A stretch of 41,425 bases of DNA, taken from IMG/VR virus record IMGVR_UViG_3300036851_000391, positions 1 through 41,425 of that record, one strand, 5' to 3'. The stretch comes from a virus. Shown piece after piece: positions 1 through 5,173 of this stretch. Below the pieces are notes generated by a model. It made no database searches. It was not told the origin of the DNA and saw only the letters and a program-made list of their open reading frames with translations. The position numbers were made by a program, and so were the translations under genes. The number at the start of each line of letters is the position of its first letter. The first letter of the stretch is position 1.

Positions 1-23
1 GAGCAATGCCTTCCTGTAACGGG
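1..23. repeat. Terminal direct repeat marking circular closure
   Basis: The first 23 bases are identical to the last 23 (41403-41425). A gene reads without interruption across the join if the duplicate is collapsed. This shows a circular or circularly permuted molecule of 41,402 bp. The repeat is more likely an assembly overlap than a biological terminal repeat, because it lies inside a coding sequence and is very short. Confidence 0.9.
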
Positions 24-66
24 CTTCAGCATTGGACGCAGGATGGATGGTGACTTCAGGGTTCAT
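1..66 (-). CDS. Small charged early protein, N-terminal part (crosses the circle junction)
   Basis: The start codon is the ATG at 66-64. Reading continues leftward off the window start and resumes at 41402, ending at TGA 41285-41283, which gives 61 residues. The start overlaps the stop of the upstream gene as ATGA, and its own stop overlaps the next start in the same way, so it is one cistron of the leftward early operon. The product begins MNPEVTIHPASNAEARY and is rich in Glu, Arg and Ala, predicted helical. I do not recognise the family. This gene is the proof that the window ends are adjacent. Confidence 0.75.
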   Translation of the reverse strand, partial: MNPEVTIHPASNAEARYRKALL

Positions 67-239
67 GCGATCCTCCGCCACAGCAGACAGTTATCGACGA
101 CGGCTTCGGCCTCCGCGCGACTGCCCAAGATGTGGTGACACGCGTAGTAGCCGGTCAGGTCATCCCAGATGCGCCACACGCCCGTAGCGCATTCGACGGG
201 CACGTAGCGCGAGGCGGTCACGGTGTGTCCGGTGCTCAC
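63..239 (-). CDS. Small hypothetical early protein, GTG start
   Basis: 58 residues beginning VSTGHTVTASRYVPVE. I chose the GTG at 239-237 because it overlaps the TGA of the preceding gene (238-236) as GTGA, the coupling seen throughout this operon. An upstream ATG in frame at 305 would overlap the neighbour heavily. The protein has a WRIWDDLTGYYACHH stretch with Trp, Tyr, Cys and His, but no motif that I can assign. Function unknown. Confidence 0.6.
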   Translation of the reverse strand: MSTGHTVTASRYVPVECATGVWRIWDDLTGYYACHHILGSRAEAEAVVDNCLLWRRIA

Positions 240-553
240 TTGGCACCTTCCCCGTACAGGCATTCGCCAGGCGCGCACCCATTCCGCCGGTAGCAACGGC
301 CGCAATCAACGAGATCGCGCGTGCGGTTGGCCTCGCGGAGTTCGTTGAGGCGCTCTGATTCCGCTGCCCGCTCCGTGCTATCGGCGTACTTCTCTGAGCC
401 TGCGCACCGTGCGTTGATTTCCGCCATTCCGACATTCGCCTTGCCGGCGGAATGAATTGCGAACCGTCCGTCCTTTCGGACACGCACCGCCACGCCGCAT
501 CCCGGGCATGGCTCAAGCCGACGAGAGGCGCCGATTTCTTGTCCGGTAGGCAT
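236..553 (-). CDS. Small zinc-ribbon-like hypothetical protein
   Basis: 105 residues from the ATG at 553, which follows closely on the stop of the upstream gene at 559. Near residue 16 it has CPGCG, then a positively charged strand (VRVRKDGRF) and later Cys residues (CGRCYRRNGC), a pattern common in small phage zinc-binding proteins. The middle is a charged helix rich in Glu and Arg. It belongs to the leftward early operon and probably binds zinc and perhaps nucleic acid. The exact role is unknown. Confidence 0.6.
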   Translation of the reverse strand: MPTGQEIGASRRLEPCPGCGVAVRVRKDGRFAIHSAGKANVGMAEINARCAGSEKYADSTERAAESERLNELREANRTRDLVDCGRCYRRNGCAPGECLYGEGAK

Positions 554-558
554 GCGGC

Positions 559-798
559 TCACCCGATGTGTCCATGCTGATGATTTGGGTGATTGCCGAA
601 GCAGATTGAGCAATGTGGCTTGCCCGTCTCAGCTTCCAACCGGAGCGCCTTCGCGACTTGCCGATACATGGTGGCGCGAGACTGCGCGATGGCCGGCAGC
701 ACGAGCCCGTCAGTCGCGTATCGCTCCTGATCGAGCGCGAGTGATTCCCAATGCGCCGCCGCTTCAGCGGCTAACGTGTCGCTCTGTGAGTGACTCAC
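559..798 (-). CDS. Small hypothetical early protein
   Basis: 79 residues starting MSHSQSDTLAAEAAAHW. It overlaps the end of the upstream lipoprotein-like gene by the ATGA arrangement (798/795). The N-terminal two thirds look helical. The C-terminus has CSICFGNHPNHQHGH, a Cys/His cluster that could bind metal. No family recognised. Confidence 0.6.
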   Translation of the reverse strand: MSHSQSDTLAAEAAAHWESLALDQERYATDGLVLPAIAQSRATMYRQVAKALRLEAETGKPHCSICFGNHPNHQHGHIG

Positions 799-1133
799 TG
801 GCAGCTCACTTTCGAGCAGTCAACGCTCGGGGTGGCGATGAGCGGCTCACTCATCTGAGACTCGCGCGAGTGGCCGCGCGTGGAGAGCGCAATCGAGGTG
901 ATGGCGACGCCAGCAATGACGGCCGTGGCGCGCGGATGGCGCTCGGCGAAGTCATTCACCGTCGCACAGCCCGTGAGCGAGATCGCCAGCGCCAGCGCGC
1001 ACAGCGCTTGCTTCAGGCTCGAGAAGCGCTCGAACGGCTGGCCGTCGACCACGAGGACGTGCTGGAGCTCGCCGTTGACGATCGCCGTGCTGAGCGCCGG
1101 CTTGCCTGAGCCCTGAATTCCCTGCTTCGCCAT
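795..1133 (-). CDS. Putative lipoprotein, first gene of the leftward early operon
   Basis: 112 residues. A hydrophobic stretch ALCALALAISLTGC (about residues 44-57) ends in a lipobox-like LTGC, followed by another hydrophobic segment. It is preceded by about 40 hydrophilic residues, which is too long for a normal signal peptide, so either translation starts internally or this is a membrane protein with an N-terminal cytoplasmic segment. The ATG at 1133 is preceded by GGGAGGGATC, an excellent ribosome site, so I kept it. It is the first gene after the strong promoter at 1199-1171. Possible lysogeny or exclusion factor; function not proven. Confidence 0.6.
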   Translation of the reverse strand: MAKQGIQGSGKPALSTAIVNGELQHVLVVDGQPFERFSSLKQALCALALAISLTGCATVNDFAERHPRATAVIAGVAITSIALSTRGHSRESQMSEPLIATPSVDCSKVSCQ

Positions 1134-1170
1134 GATCCCTCCCGTGCGCTCGATGCTGAGCGTGGGAGGA

Positions 1171-1199
1171 ACTATAGGACGGGCTTATATAACCGTCAA
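1171..1199 (-). promoter_or_regulatory. Strong sigma-70 promoter for the leftward early operon
   Basis: On the minus strand TTGACG (1199-1194) and TATAGT (1176-1171) are separated by exactly 17 bases. Transcription would enter the gene at 1133 and continue through the circle junction into the long leftward gene block, making this the functional analogue of lambda PL. The repressor gene ends just upstream at 1259. Confidence 0.8.
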
Positions 1200-1237
1200 T
1201 AGGGCAAACTTATACTTCGGCAGAAATTGTGACGTAC

Positions 1238-1252
1238 ATTCCGCTTAGCGGA
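1238..1252. promoter_or_regulatory. Palindrome upstream of the leftward promoter, possible repressor operator
   Basis: TCCGCT-T-AGCGGA (1240-1252) is a perfect palindrome with 6-base arms. Read on the minus strand it includes GCGGAAT, the half-site that also occurs twice in the CI/Cro intergenic region (1627-1633 and 1656-1662). It lies about 40 bases upstream of the leftward promoter. Operator function is inferred from this sharing. Confidence 0.4.
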
Positions 1253-1258
1253 GCCGGG

Positions 1259-1615
1259 TTACTGCCTGCTGTGGGTGCCCTTCAGAAATTCAGCGTAACG
1301 CGCGAGCTGTCGCTTGATCTCAGGGTCGAGCTGGCTGAAGTCCTTCAGGAATTGCTCTGTATCCGGCGTGGACGGCGGATGCTTGGGGCCGCGTTCCGTG
1401 TAGAGCCATTCAACGCACACATTCAGCTCGTGCGCCAGTTTAAGCACTGCATCATGTTCCGGGGCCCGCTTTGGAAGGCCCCATTCGTGGACCGCTGGCT
1501 GCGTTACGCCGGCGATCTTGGCTAGCCGAACCTGGGTAGGCCGTTCCTTTGGGTAACGCTCCCTGAGAGCTTCCAGGGCCCTATCCAGAAAGCTTCTCTC
1601 GCTCGGTTTCGCCAT
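1259..1615 (-). CDS. CI-type helix-turn-helix repressor (short form)
   Basis: 118 residues from the ATG at 1615 (MAKPSERSFLDRALEAL). The segment TQVRLAKIAGVTQPAVHEW fits a Cro/CI helix-turn-helix. The C-terminal half (LNVCVEWLYTERGP, then an acidic helical tail) lacks any LexA/CI-type self-cleavage domain, so induction would not follow classic RecA-stimulated autoproteolysis. It is divergent from the Cro-like gene at 1694 with 78 bases between the starts, the usual immunity arrangement. It is expected to hold the lysogenic state by binding operators between the two genes and near the promoter at 1199. Upstream in-frame codons to 1945 would run through the cro gene and are rejected. Confidence 0.8.
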   Translation of the reverse strand: MAKPSERSFLDRALEALRERYPKERPTQVRLAKIAGVTQPAVHEWGLPKRAPEHDAVLKLAHELNVCVEWLYTERGPKHPPSTPDTEQFLKDFSQLDPEIKRQLARYAEFLKGTHSRQ

Positions 1616-1625
1616 GCCCAGATTC

Positions 1626-1673
1626 TGCGGAATCAAGGCATAAGACGACCCTATTGCGGAATTATAAGGCAAT
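1626..1673. promoter_or_regulatory. Tandem operator half-sites and promoters between repressor and Cro genes
   Basis: TGCGGAAT occurs at 1626-1633 and 1655-1662, each followed by an AAGGCA element, so two similar sites lie 29 bases apart. The second forms an imperfect palindrome, ATTGC..GCAAT (1653-1673). On the minus strand TATAAT (1666-1661) is a perfect -10 pointing to the repressor, with a poor -35. On the plus strand TTGCGG (1654-1659) and TATTCT (1678-1683) could drive the Cro-like gene, whose ATG at 1694 would then be only a few bases from the transcript start, with no visible ribosome site (possibly leaderless). Confidence 0.55.
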
Positions 1674-1693
1674 CCGATATTCTCGCGCTCATC

Positions 1694-1888
1694 ATGAAGG
1701 CATTGCGTACTTGGTTGAAGAGAACGGAAACCACCCAGACAGATCTCGCCCGTCAATGCGGCGTGTCGCAGGCAACGATCAGCGACATCTGCCGCGGGGT
1801 GCATCTGCCGTCGGCCACGCTCTTGAAGCGGATTGTCGAGGTCACAGGGGTTTCGGCGGATGAGTTGCTGTCCAGCGAGGCAGCCTGA
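1694..1888 (+). CDS. Cro-like helix-turn-helix regulator
   Basis: 64 residues, MKALRTWLKRTETTQTDLA..., almost entirely one Cro/CI fold: TQTDLARQCGVSQATISDIC is the helix-turn-helix, followed by a helix ending LLKRIVEVTGVSADELL. The size and divergent orientation relative to the repressor match lambda-type Cro proteins. It would favour lytic growth by repressing the CI-type gene. No Shine-Dalgarno sequence is visible before the ATG. Confidence 0.8.
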   Translation: MKALRTWLKRTETTQTDLARQCGVSQATISDICRGVHLPSATLLKRIVEVTGVSADELLSSEAA

Positions 1889-2211
1889 GTTTTTGATTTT
1901 CCGGGAGTATCGGGGAAGGCGAGTCTTTTGTGGGTCCATTTGCACTTAATCCCTTGACGAGACGAAAGTCTCGAATATCGAGATGTATCTGCCCTGATAC
2001 AGCCGAATATCTCAGTGGTGCACTGCACTTCGTGAAGTCGAAGCGACAACGAACGGAGCGTGATTTTCCGTTAGTTCCTGACTGTGGAATTGGCGTCAAT
2101 TCGACAGTGATTTTGGGGACGAGCTGATGGATCTCACCCAGCTTCAGAAGCTCAATTCTTCGTCTGCAATGCAGAGCGTTGACTACACGCCTCAGCGTAT
2201 GTTGACGCTGG
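1889..2211. other. 323-base region without a convincing gene; overlapping hairpins
   Basis: No reading frame here looks like a protein. Two weak plus-strand frames (1930-2127 and 2127-2528, joined by TGATG) have poor composition, and the second runs antisense to a better gene. At 1958-1983 there are two mutually exclusive hairpins, CGAGAC-GAAA-GTCTCG and TCTCGA-ATA-TCGAGA, sharing TCTCG. They may form a regulatory leader or switch downstream of cro. Confidence 0.4.
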
Positions 2212-2538
2212 CTATTGCAGATGACGCTGGGATTTCAGGCGTATTGGAGGCGTCTCTATCACCACATAGCCGTCTCCTAGTTGCGGCTGGCGCTGGCCAT
2301 CAAACACAGCTCTGGAGATTGGAGCGCTTAGAGAAAAATCTCCATACGGAGAGCCCGGCGGCAGTTTCTGATGAGCTAGAGAGTCCAGGCAGATTATTCG
2401 CACTGGCATTCGCCATTGCTTGTCTAGCGTGTCGAGCCAGTGTGGGACGAGCCACATTTTTCCGTCGTATTCGATCGTATCGACTTGGTAAAGCTGAGGC
2501 GCGTCGTCGAATCCGATCATGGTCTTGAAGATTTTCAC
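2212..2538 (-). CDS. Hypothetical protein in the immunity region, opposite to neighbours
   Basis: 108 residues from a GTG at 2538 with GGAGA seven bases upstream. The sequence (MKIFKTMIGFDDAPQLYQ, then WLVPHWLDTL) has normal protein composition and a C-terminal PPIRLKSQRHLQ. It is a lone leftward gene among rightward genes, like the accessory or superinfection-immunity genes often found near repressor loci. A plus-strand frame overlaps it (2127-2528), but it is Arg/Ser/Leu-rich and looks like a shadow. Family not recognised. Confidence 0.6.
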   Translation of the reverse strand: MKIFKTMIGFDDAPQLYQVDTIEYDGKMWLVPHWLDTLDKQWRMPVRIICLDSLAHQKLPPGSPYGDFSLSAPISRAVFDGQRQPQLGDGYVVIETPPIRLKSQRHLQ

Positions 2539-2655
2539 GTGTTCTCCAGTGTCTGCGCCCGGGTGGAAGGTGGTACGGAAGCCCGGGCGTTAGACCTGAT
2601 TCTCGCATGTAGTTGAAGTTGGAGCCGCTTGTGGAGCGGCTGATCGGGGGAGTCG
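2539..2655. other. Short intergenic region with two perfect hairpins
   Basis: CGCCCGGG (2556-2563) pairs with CCCGGGCG (2582-2589), and AGCCGCT (2623-2629) pairs with AGCGGCT (2635-2641). Neither has a T-run, so they are not clear terminators. The first lies in the presumed 5' leader of the minus-strand gene at 2538, the second just before the ribosome site of the gene at 2656. Confidence 0.45.
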
Positions 2656-2823
2656 ATGACGAAAGAGTCCGAGCGGATCGTTTCCTGCGACGAGGGACCG
2701 CTGTGGATCTGTTCGATCTGTCACGAGCGCGTGGCGATCCCTTGCCAATACGCGTGCACGGAGTGTGCGCGGCCGCCTGCGAACCCATCCGGAGCTTCTC
2801 CTTCGGAGACGGCCCTGCGGTGA
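2656..2823 (+). CDS. Mini zinc-finger protein
   Basis: 55 residues from the ATG at 2656, preceded by GGGGGAG. The core WICSICHERVAIPCQYACTEC carries paired Cys knuckles (C-x2-C ... C-x3-C-x2-C), a typical small treble-clef or zinc-ribbon layout, followed by a Pro/Ser tail. The stop TGA (2821-2823) overlaps the GTG start of the next gene as GTGA, so the two are translationally coupled. Likely a DNA-, RNA- or protein-binding regulator of the rightward early operon. Confidence 0.65.
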   Translation: MTKESERIVSCDEGPLWICSICHERVAIPCQYACTECARPPANPSGASPSETALR

Positions 2824-3026
2824 CCGACGAAATCTCAAAACTCCACGTGCGTATTCGCGAGCTCGAAGATGAGCTGGCGAGTGTTCGTGCAGAAGCCGTT
2901 GAGGCCGTGGAGTTCTGGGGCGAGTTCGCGAGCAACTACTCGAAGGCACATCACGGCCTTCAGGCTGACATCAAGAGTTTGCGAGGTGAAATGAAAACGC
3001 CCGGAGGTATAACCGCCGGGCGTTGA
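2820..3026 (+). CDS. Small coiled-coil protein
   Basis: 68 residues from the GTG at 2820, chosen for its GTGA overlap with the zinc-finger gene. KLHVRIRELEDELASVRAEA is a clear heptad pattern, followed by an aromatic segment (EFWGEFASNYSKAHH) and a second helix. The last codons lie inside a 9-base-pair hairpin (2996-3024). Function unknown. An upstream ATG at 2613 in the same frame would run out of frame through the zinc-finger gene and is rejected. Confidence 0.6.
   Translation: MTDEISKLHVRIRELEDELASVRAEAVEAVEFWGEFASNYSKAHHGLQADIKSLRGEMKTPGGITAGR
2996..3024 (+). terminator. GC-rich hairpin at the end of the coiled-coil gene
   Basis: AACGCCCGG and CCGGGCGTT (9 base pairs, 11-base loop) form a stable hairpin that covers the final codons and reaches the first T of the TGA. 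The following sequence (GATTCG) lacks a T-run, so Rho-independent termination would be weak. It could instead be a processing or attenuation structure. Confidence 0.35.
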
Positions 3027-3177
3027 TTCGAACGCGAAGCTGACAGGCTTCGCCGCATCGGGCACCGAGACGCGTCAATGAAACAGGTGCACTCGTGGGG
3101 CGGTGACACCGTATCGCAGAGTGCGAGTTGAAACAAGTTCTGCGTCGGTCGGAAACCTCAGTGGGGGGCTGGTTTAA

Positions 3178-3265
3178 AGCTTTTCACTAGGACCCGCCGG
3201 CTCCCGGCTCTCCAGAAATCTCTGGGGGGTTTGGGGGGCTGTTGCGAGTTTCCTAGTGAAAAGCT
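3178..3265. repeat. 88-base element bounded by 15-base perfect inverted repeats
   Basis: AGCTTTTCACTAGGA (3178-3192) is exactly complementary to TCCTAGTGAAAAGCT (3251-3265). The 58 bases between include CCAGA-AATC-TCTGG and runs of G (GGGGGG, GGGGGG). It lies in the 254-base non-coding gap 3027-3280, directly upstream of the gene at 3281. It could be an origin-associated structure, a regulatory RNA stem or a small mobile-element remnant; no transposase is present. Confidence 0.6.
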
Positions 3266-3280
3266 GATTGAAGAGAAGAG

Positions 3281-3568
3281 ATGAAGAGTAAGAGACGCAG
3301 AGAACTTGGGAAGAAGAGATTGGCAGAACTGCATGAGTTGTGCTCTCAGGCCGGATATCGCGTGCAGGTCTTCACGCCGATTCACGTTCGAATCATGGGG
3401 GTCAATCAGGTTGATTATTGGCCAACTACAGGCCGCGGCTGGCTCACGCACACGAGCCATGCGGCGCAGGTTATGACGCCGTCGGAAGCTGTCGAGATGG
3501 CGGGAGCGAGATTGCCCGAATTACCTGCCGAGGCGGCGGATCACATGCGAAGTCTACGTCTTCAATGA
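3281..3568 (+). CDS. Hypothetical protein, possible early regulator
   Basis: 95 residues, start ATG 3281 after a GAAGAGAAGAG purine-rich site. It begins MKSKRRRELGKKRLAELHEL (strongly basic), then a beta-rich core with YWPTTGRGWLTH, and ends in an acidic helix containing TPSEAVEMA. The stop overlaps the next small frame as ATGA. I do not recognise the family; the basic N-terminus allows nucleic-acid binding. Confidence 0.6.
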   Translation: MKSKRRRELGKKRLAELHELCSQAGYRVQVFTPIHVRIMGVNQVDYWPTTGRGWLTHTSHAAQVMTPSEAVEMAGARLPELPAEAADHMRSLRLQ

Positions 3569-3711
3569 ACGGAATGAACGCGCACGGGATCGCCACGCCA
3601 GACTCAATGACGGCGCGCGGGTTGTGCATCAAGAGTTCGAACAGCTTATTCACACGGTTATCCACAGCCGTAAGTCTACGCTTACCAAAAGCAGGAGTCA
3701 TTCCTGCATGA
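3565..3711 (+). CDS. Possible 48-residue protein bridging two genes
   Basis: The ATG at 3565 overlaps the previous stop as ATGA, and its own TGA (3709-3711) overlaps the next ATG (3708) in the same way, so it fits the coupling pattern of the operon on both sides. The product (MNGMNAHGIATPDSMTARG) has no recognisable motif and might only be a translated spacer. The DnaA-box cluster lies within it, so conservation here could reflect DNA function rather than protein. Confidence 0.4.
   Translation: MNGMNAHGIATPDSMTARGLCIKSSNSLFTRLSTAVSLRLPKAGVIPA
3623..3666. other. DnaA-box cluster, candidate replication origin
   Basis: TTATTCACA (3646-3654) and TTATCCACA (3658-3666) both match the DnaA consensus TTATNCACA perfectly, in the same orientation and 12 bases apart, about one helical turn. 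A third box on the other strand (TGATGCACA, 3631-3623) has one mismatch. No phage replication initiator, helicase or polymerase was recognised, so recruitment of host DnaA is plausible. Confidence 0.5.
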
Positions 3712-4127
3712 GTCAGATTCCGTACAACCCGATGCACGCGCTTCGAAAGCCGGTTTCAGAACAGCGCATGCATGAGATTCTTGAGAAGCACAAGCCGAAA
3801 GTTGAGGTGGTGCCAACTGAACCCGAATGTTCGCCAACAGCCGATGGCGGGAATACTTCCGTAGCCGCGGGGGCCGCATCCGCTGAAAACACGCTGCCCG
3901 CGCTTGTCTGGCAAAAGGTGAATGACTGGCTGATGCGCACCCAATGTGGGCGCTATCGTTGCCGCAAGTACGTTCCGGGTGAATCGATCGATGTCGATGC
4001 CAGACCCCCGAAGTACCAGCTCGAGATGCTGGTGGCGGATTCCTGGTTCTATCGTTGCGGCCCACCGCTTGATTCGTTCAAAGAGGCGAGGGCTGCTGCG
4101 CAGAGGCATCTGGAGGCGCAGAAATGA
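3708..4127 (+). CDS. Hypothetical early protein
   Basis: 139 residues from ATG 3708 (MSQIPYNPMHALRKPVSEQ). A helical N-terminus is followed by a low-complexity Thr/Ser/Ala linker, then a compact C-terminal domain with LPALVWQKVNDWLMRTQCG and Cys/Trp/Tyr residues. It starts ATGA-coupled to the preceding frame and ends ATGA-coupled to the nuclease gene. It follows the DnaA boxes directly, so a role in replication is possible, but that rests on position only. Confidence 0.6.
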   Translation: MSQIPYNPMHALRKPVSEQRMHEILEKHKPKVEVVPTEPECSPTADGGNTSVAAGAASAENTLPALVWQKVNDWLMRTQCGRYRCRKYVPGESIDVDARPPKYQLEMLVADSWFYRCGPPLDSFKEARAAAQRHLEAQK

Positions 4128-4405
4128 TGCCCCGCTACCGCGCGCGACGTGACAAGCCAGAACCGGGCATCGTCGAGGGTCTCGAAGCAATCGGCTGGGA
4201 AGTGGTGCGTCTCAATTCTGGCGAGCTGCCAGACCTTCTGTGCCGCGAACGCTCTTCAGGGCGACTCGCGCTGCTCGAGATCGAGAGCGGTCACTACAAG
4301 CGGCGACGTTCGGCCTCGCAACGGGAGATGCTTCAGCGCTGGATAATTCCAATAGTGAACAATTTCGACGAGGCCGCGAGGGCTTTGGGAGCAAAGATTT
4401 CATGA
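4124..4405 (+). CDS. VRR-NUC-like PD-(D/E)XK nuclease, C-terminus replaced by homing-gene insertion
   Basis: 93 residues. The layout GLEAIGWEVVRLN...ELPDLLC...LALLEIES...SASQREMLQRW fits small phage VRR-NUC nucleases: acidic PD, then E-x-(E/D)-x, then a Gln-rich helix. The usual catalytic Lys after the Glu appears as Ser (EIES), so activity is uncertain. The final residues NNFDEAARALGAKIS are encoded just before a homing endonuclease gene, and a second version of the same tail follows that gene (4929-4982). The end therefore appears to have been supplied by the insertion. Confidence 0.6.
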   Translation: MMPRYRARRDKPEPGIVEGLEAIGWEVVRLNSGELPDLLCRERSSGRLALLEIESGHYKRRRSASQREMLQRWIIPIVNNFDEAARALGAKIS

Positions 4406-4932
4406 CAGAAACGTGGCGGCCCGTGGCCGATTTTGAAGGATACGAGGTATCGGATCAGGGTCGAGTGAGAAGTCTTGATCGGTACGTTGATGTGCCAACC
4501 AGATGGGGTGGCGTGGCGAGACGATTTCAACGCGGCCGGATACTGAAGGCTTGCGCAGATAGCGATGGGTACTTGCTCGTCGGATTGCCGGGTTCTTTTT
4601 GCGCAAAAGTGCATCAGCTAGTGCTGGAGGCTTTTATTGGACCGAGACCACCGGGGCATGAAAGTGCGCATCTGAATGGCATCAAAGCCGATAATCGTTC
4701 GGACAACCTCGTTTGGGCAACTGCCGCGGTAAACACCGCCCATAAAGTCCTTCATGGGACTATCCCGAGGGGAAGTGCGCAGTATCACGCCAAGCTAACT
4801 GAAGCGGATGTTTCACGACTTCGCGAAGCGGCCTTGTTTGGCGCCAATCGCTATGTGCTGTCGGCCATCTACGGCCTTAGTCGCGGCTCCATTGATGATG
4901 CGATATCTGGCAGAACGTGGAGGCATGTGTAG
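4402..4932 (+). CDS. HNH homing endonuclease with NUMOD4 domain
   Basis: 176 residues from ATG 4402, ATGA-coupled to the nuclease gene. Residues 4-27 (WRPVADFEGYEVSDQGRVRS) are a textbook NUMOD4 motif. The central KVHQLVLEAFIGP...HLNGIKADNRSDNLVW is an HNH_3-type nuclease core. The C-terminus (YHAKLTEADVSRLREA...YGLSRGSIDDAISGRTW) is a helix-turn-helix DNA-binding module. Family members cut allelic DNA lacking the insert and spread by repair. It is less GC-rich than its neighbours and sits precisely in the 3' end of a nuclease gene, both signs of recent mobility. Confidence 0.9.
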   Translation: MTETWRPVADFEGYEVSDQGRVRSLDRYVDVPTRWGGVARRFQRGRILKACADSDGYLLVGLPGSFCAKVHQLVLEAFIGPRPPGHESAHLNGIKADNRSDNLVWATAAVNTAHKVLHGTIPRGSAQYHAKLTEADVSRLREAALFGANRYVLSAIYGLSRGSIDDAISGRTWRHV

Positions 4933-4982
4933 TGCGCACGTTCGAGGATGCGGCGCGCGCGCTCGGAGCGAAGATCGCATGA
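4929..4982 (+). pseudogene. Displaced original 3' end of the VRR-NUC gene
   Basis: GTA GTG CGC ACG TTC... to TGA 4982 encodes VVRTFEDAARALGAKIA, nearly the same as the IVNNFDEAARALGAKIS that now ends the nuclease upstream of the homing gene. The downstream copy uses GC-rich codons like the phage, and its TGA still overlaps the next ATG as ATGA. It is best read as the original tail, stranded when the homing gene brought a replacement tail. Translation from GTG 4932 is not excluded. Confidence 0.7.
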
Positions 4983-5173
4983 GACCCAACCCCGCACTGC
5001 ATGCCGAGATCGAGCGCCTTGCGCAACTGAAGGCCCAGCTTCCCACCGTCAAGGAGCTCGCGGAAAAGTACGGCGTGCATGAGGCAAGCGTCCGCCGCCT
5101 CATCTTCGCGGCGGTCAAACGCCACAGCACTGCGCGAATCGCGCATTCCACATCGAGCGAGCTGATGCGATGA
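4979..5173 (+). CDS. Small helix-turn-helix protein
   Basis: 64 residues from ATG 4979, overlapping the stranded nuclease tail as ATGA. LPTVKELAEKYGVHEASVRRLI is a convincing helix-turn-helix (resolvase or sigma-like). The stop overlaps the next start (5170). A small DNA-binding regulator in the rightward operon; target unknown. Confidence 0.65.
   Translation: MRPNPALHAEIERLAQLKAQLPTVKELAEKYGVHEASVRRLIFAAVKRHSTARIAHSTSSELMR

Noticed and set aside
2127-2528. 133-residue rightward protein following cro
   Set aside because: It is Arg/Ser/Leu-rich and mostly antisense to a better leftward gene with a good ribosome site. A TGATG link to a second poor frame is not enough support.
3569-3666. CRISPR-like or iteron array near the DnaA boxes
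   Set aside because: Only two or three short boxes with no regular spacer pattern. No CRISPR array was seen anywhere in the window.
3471-3737. 88-residue minus-strand frame over the DnaA boxes
   Set aside because: It overlaps two better rightward genes, has no ribosome site and would be a lone reversed gene. Its protein-like look comes partly from the DnaA boxes reading VDNRVNK.
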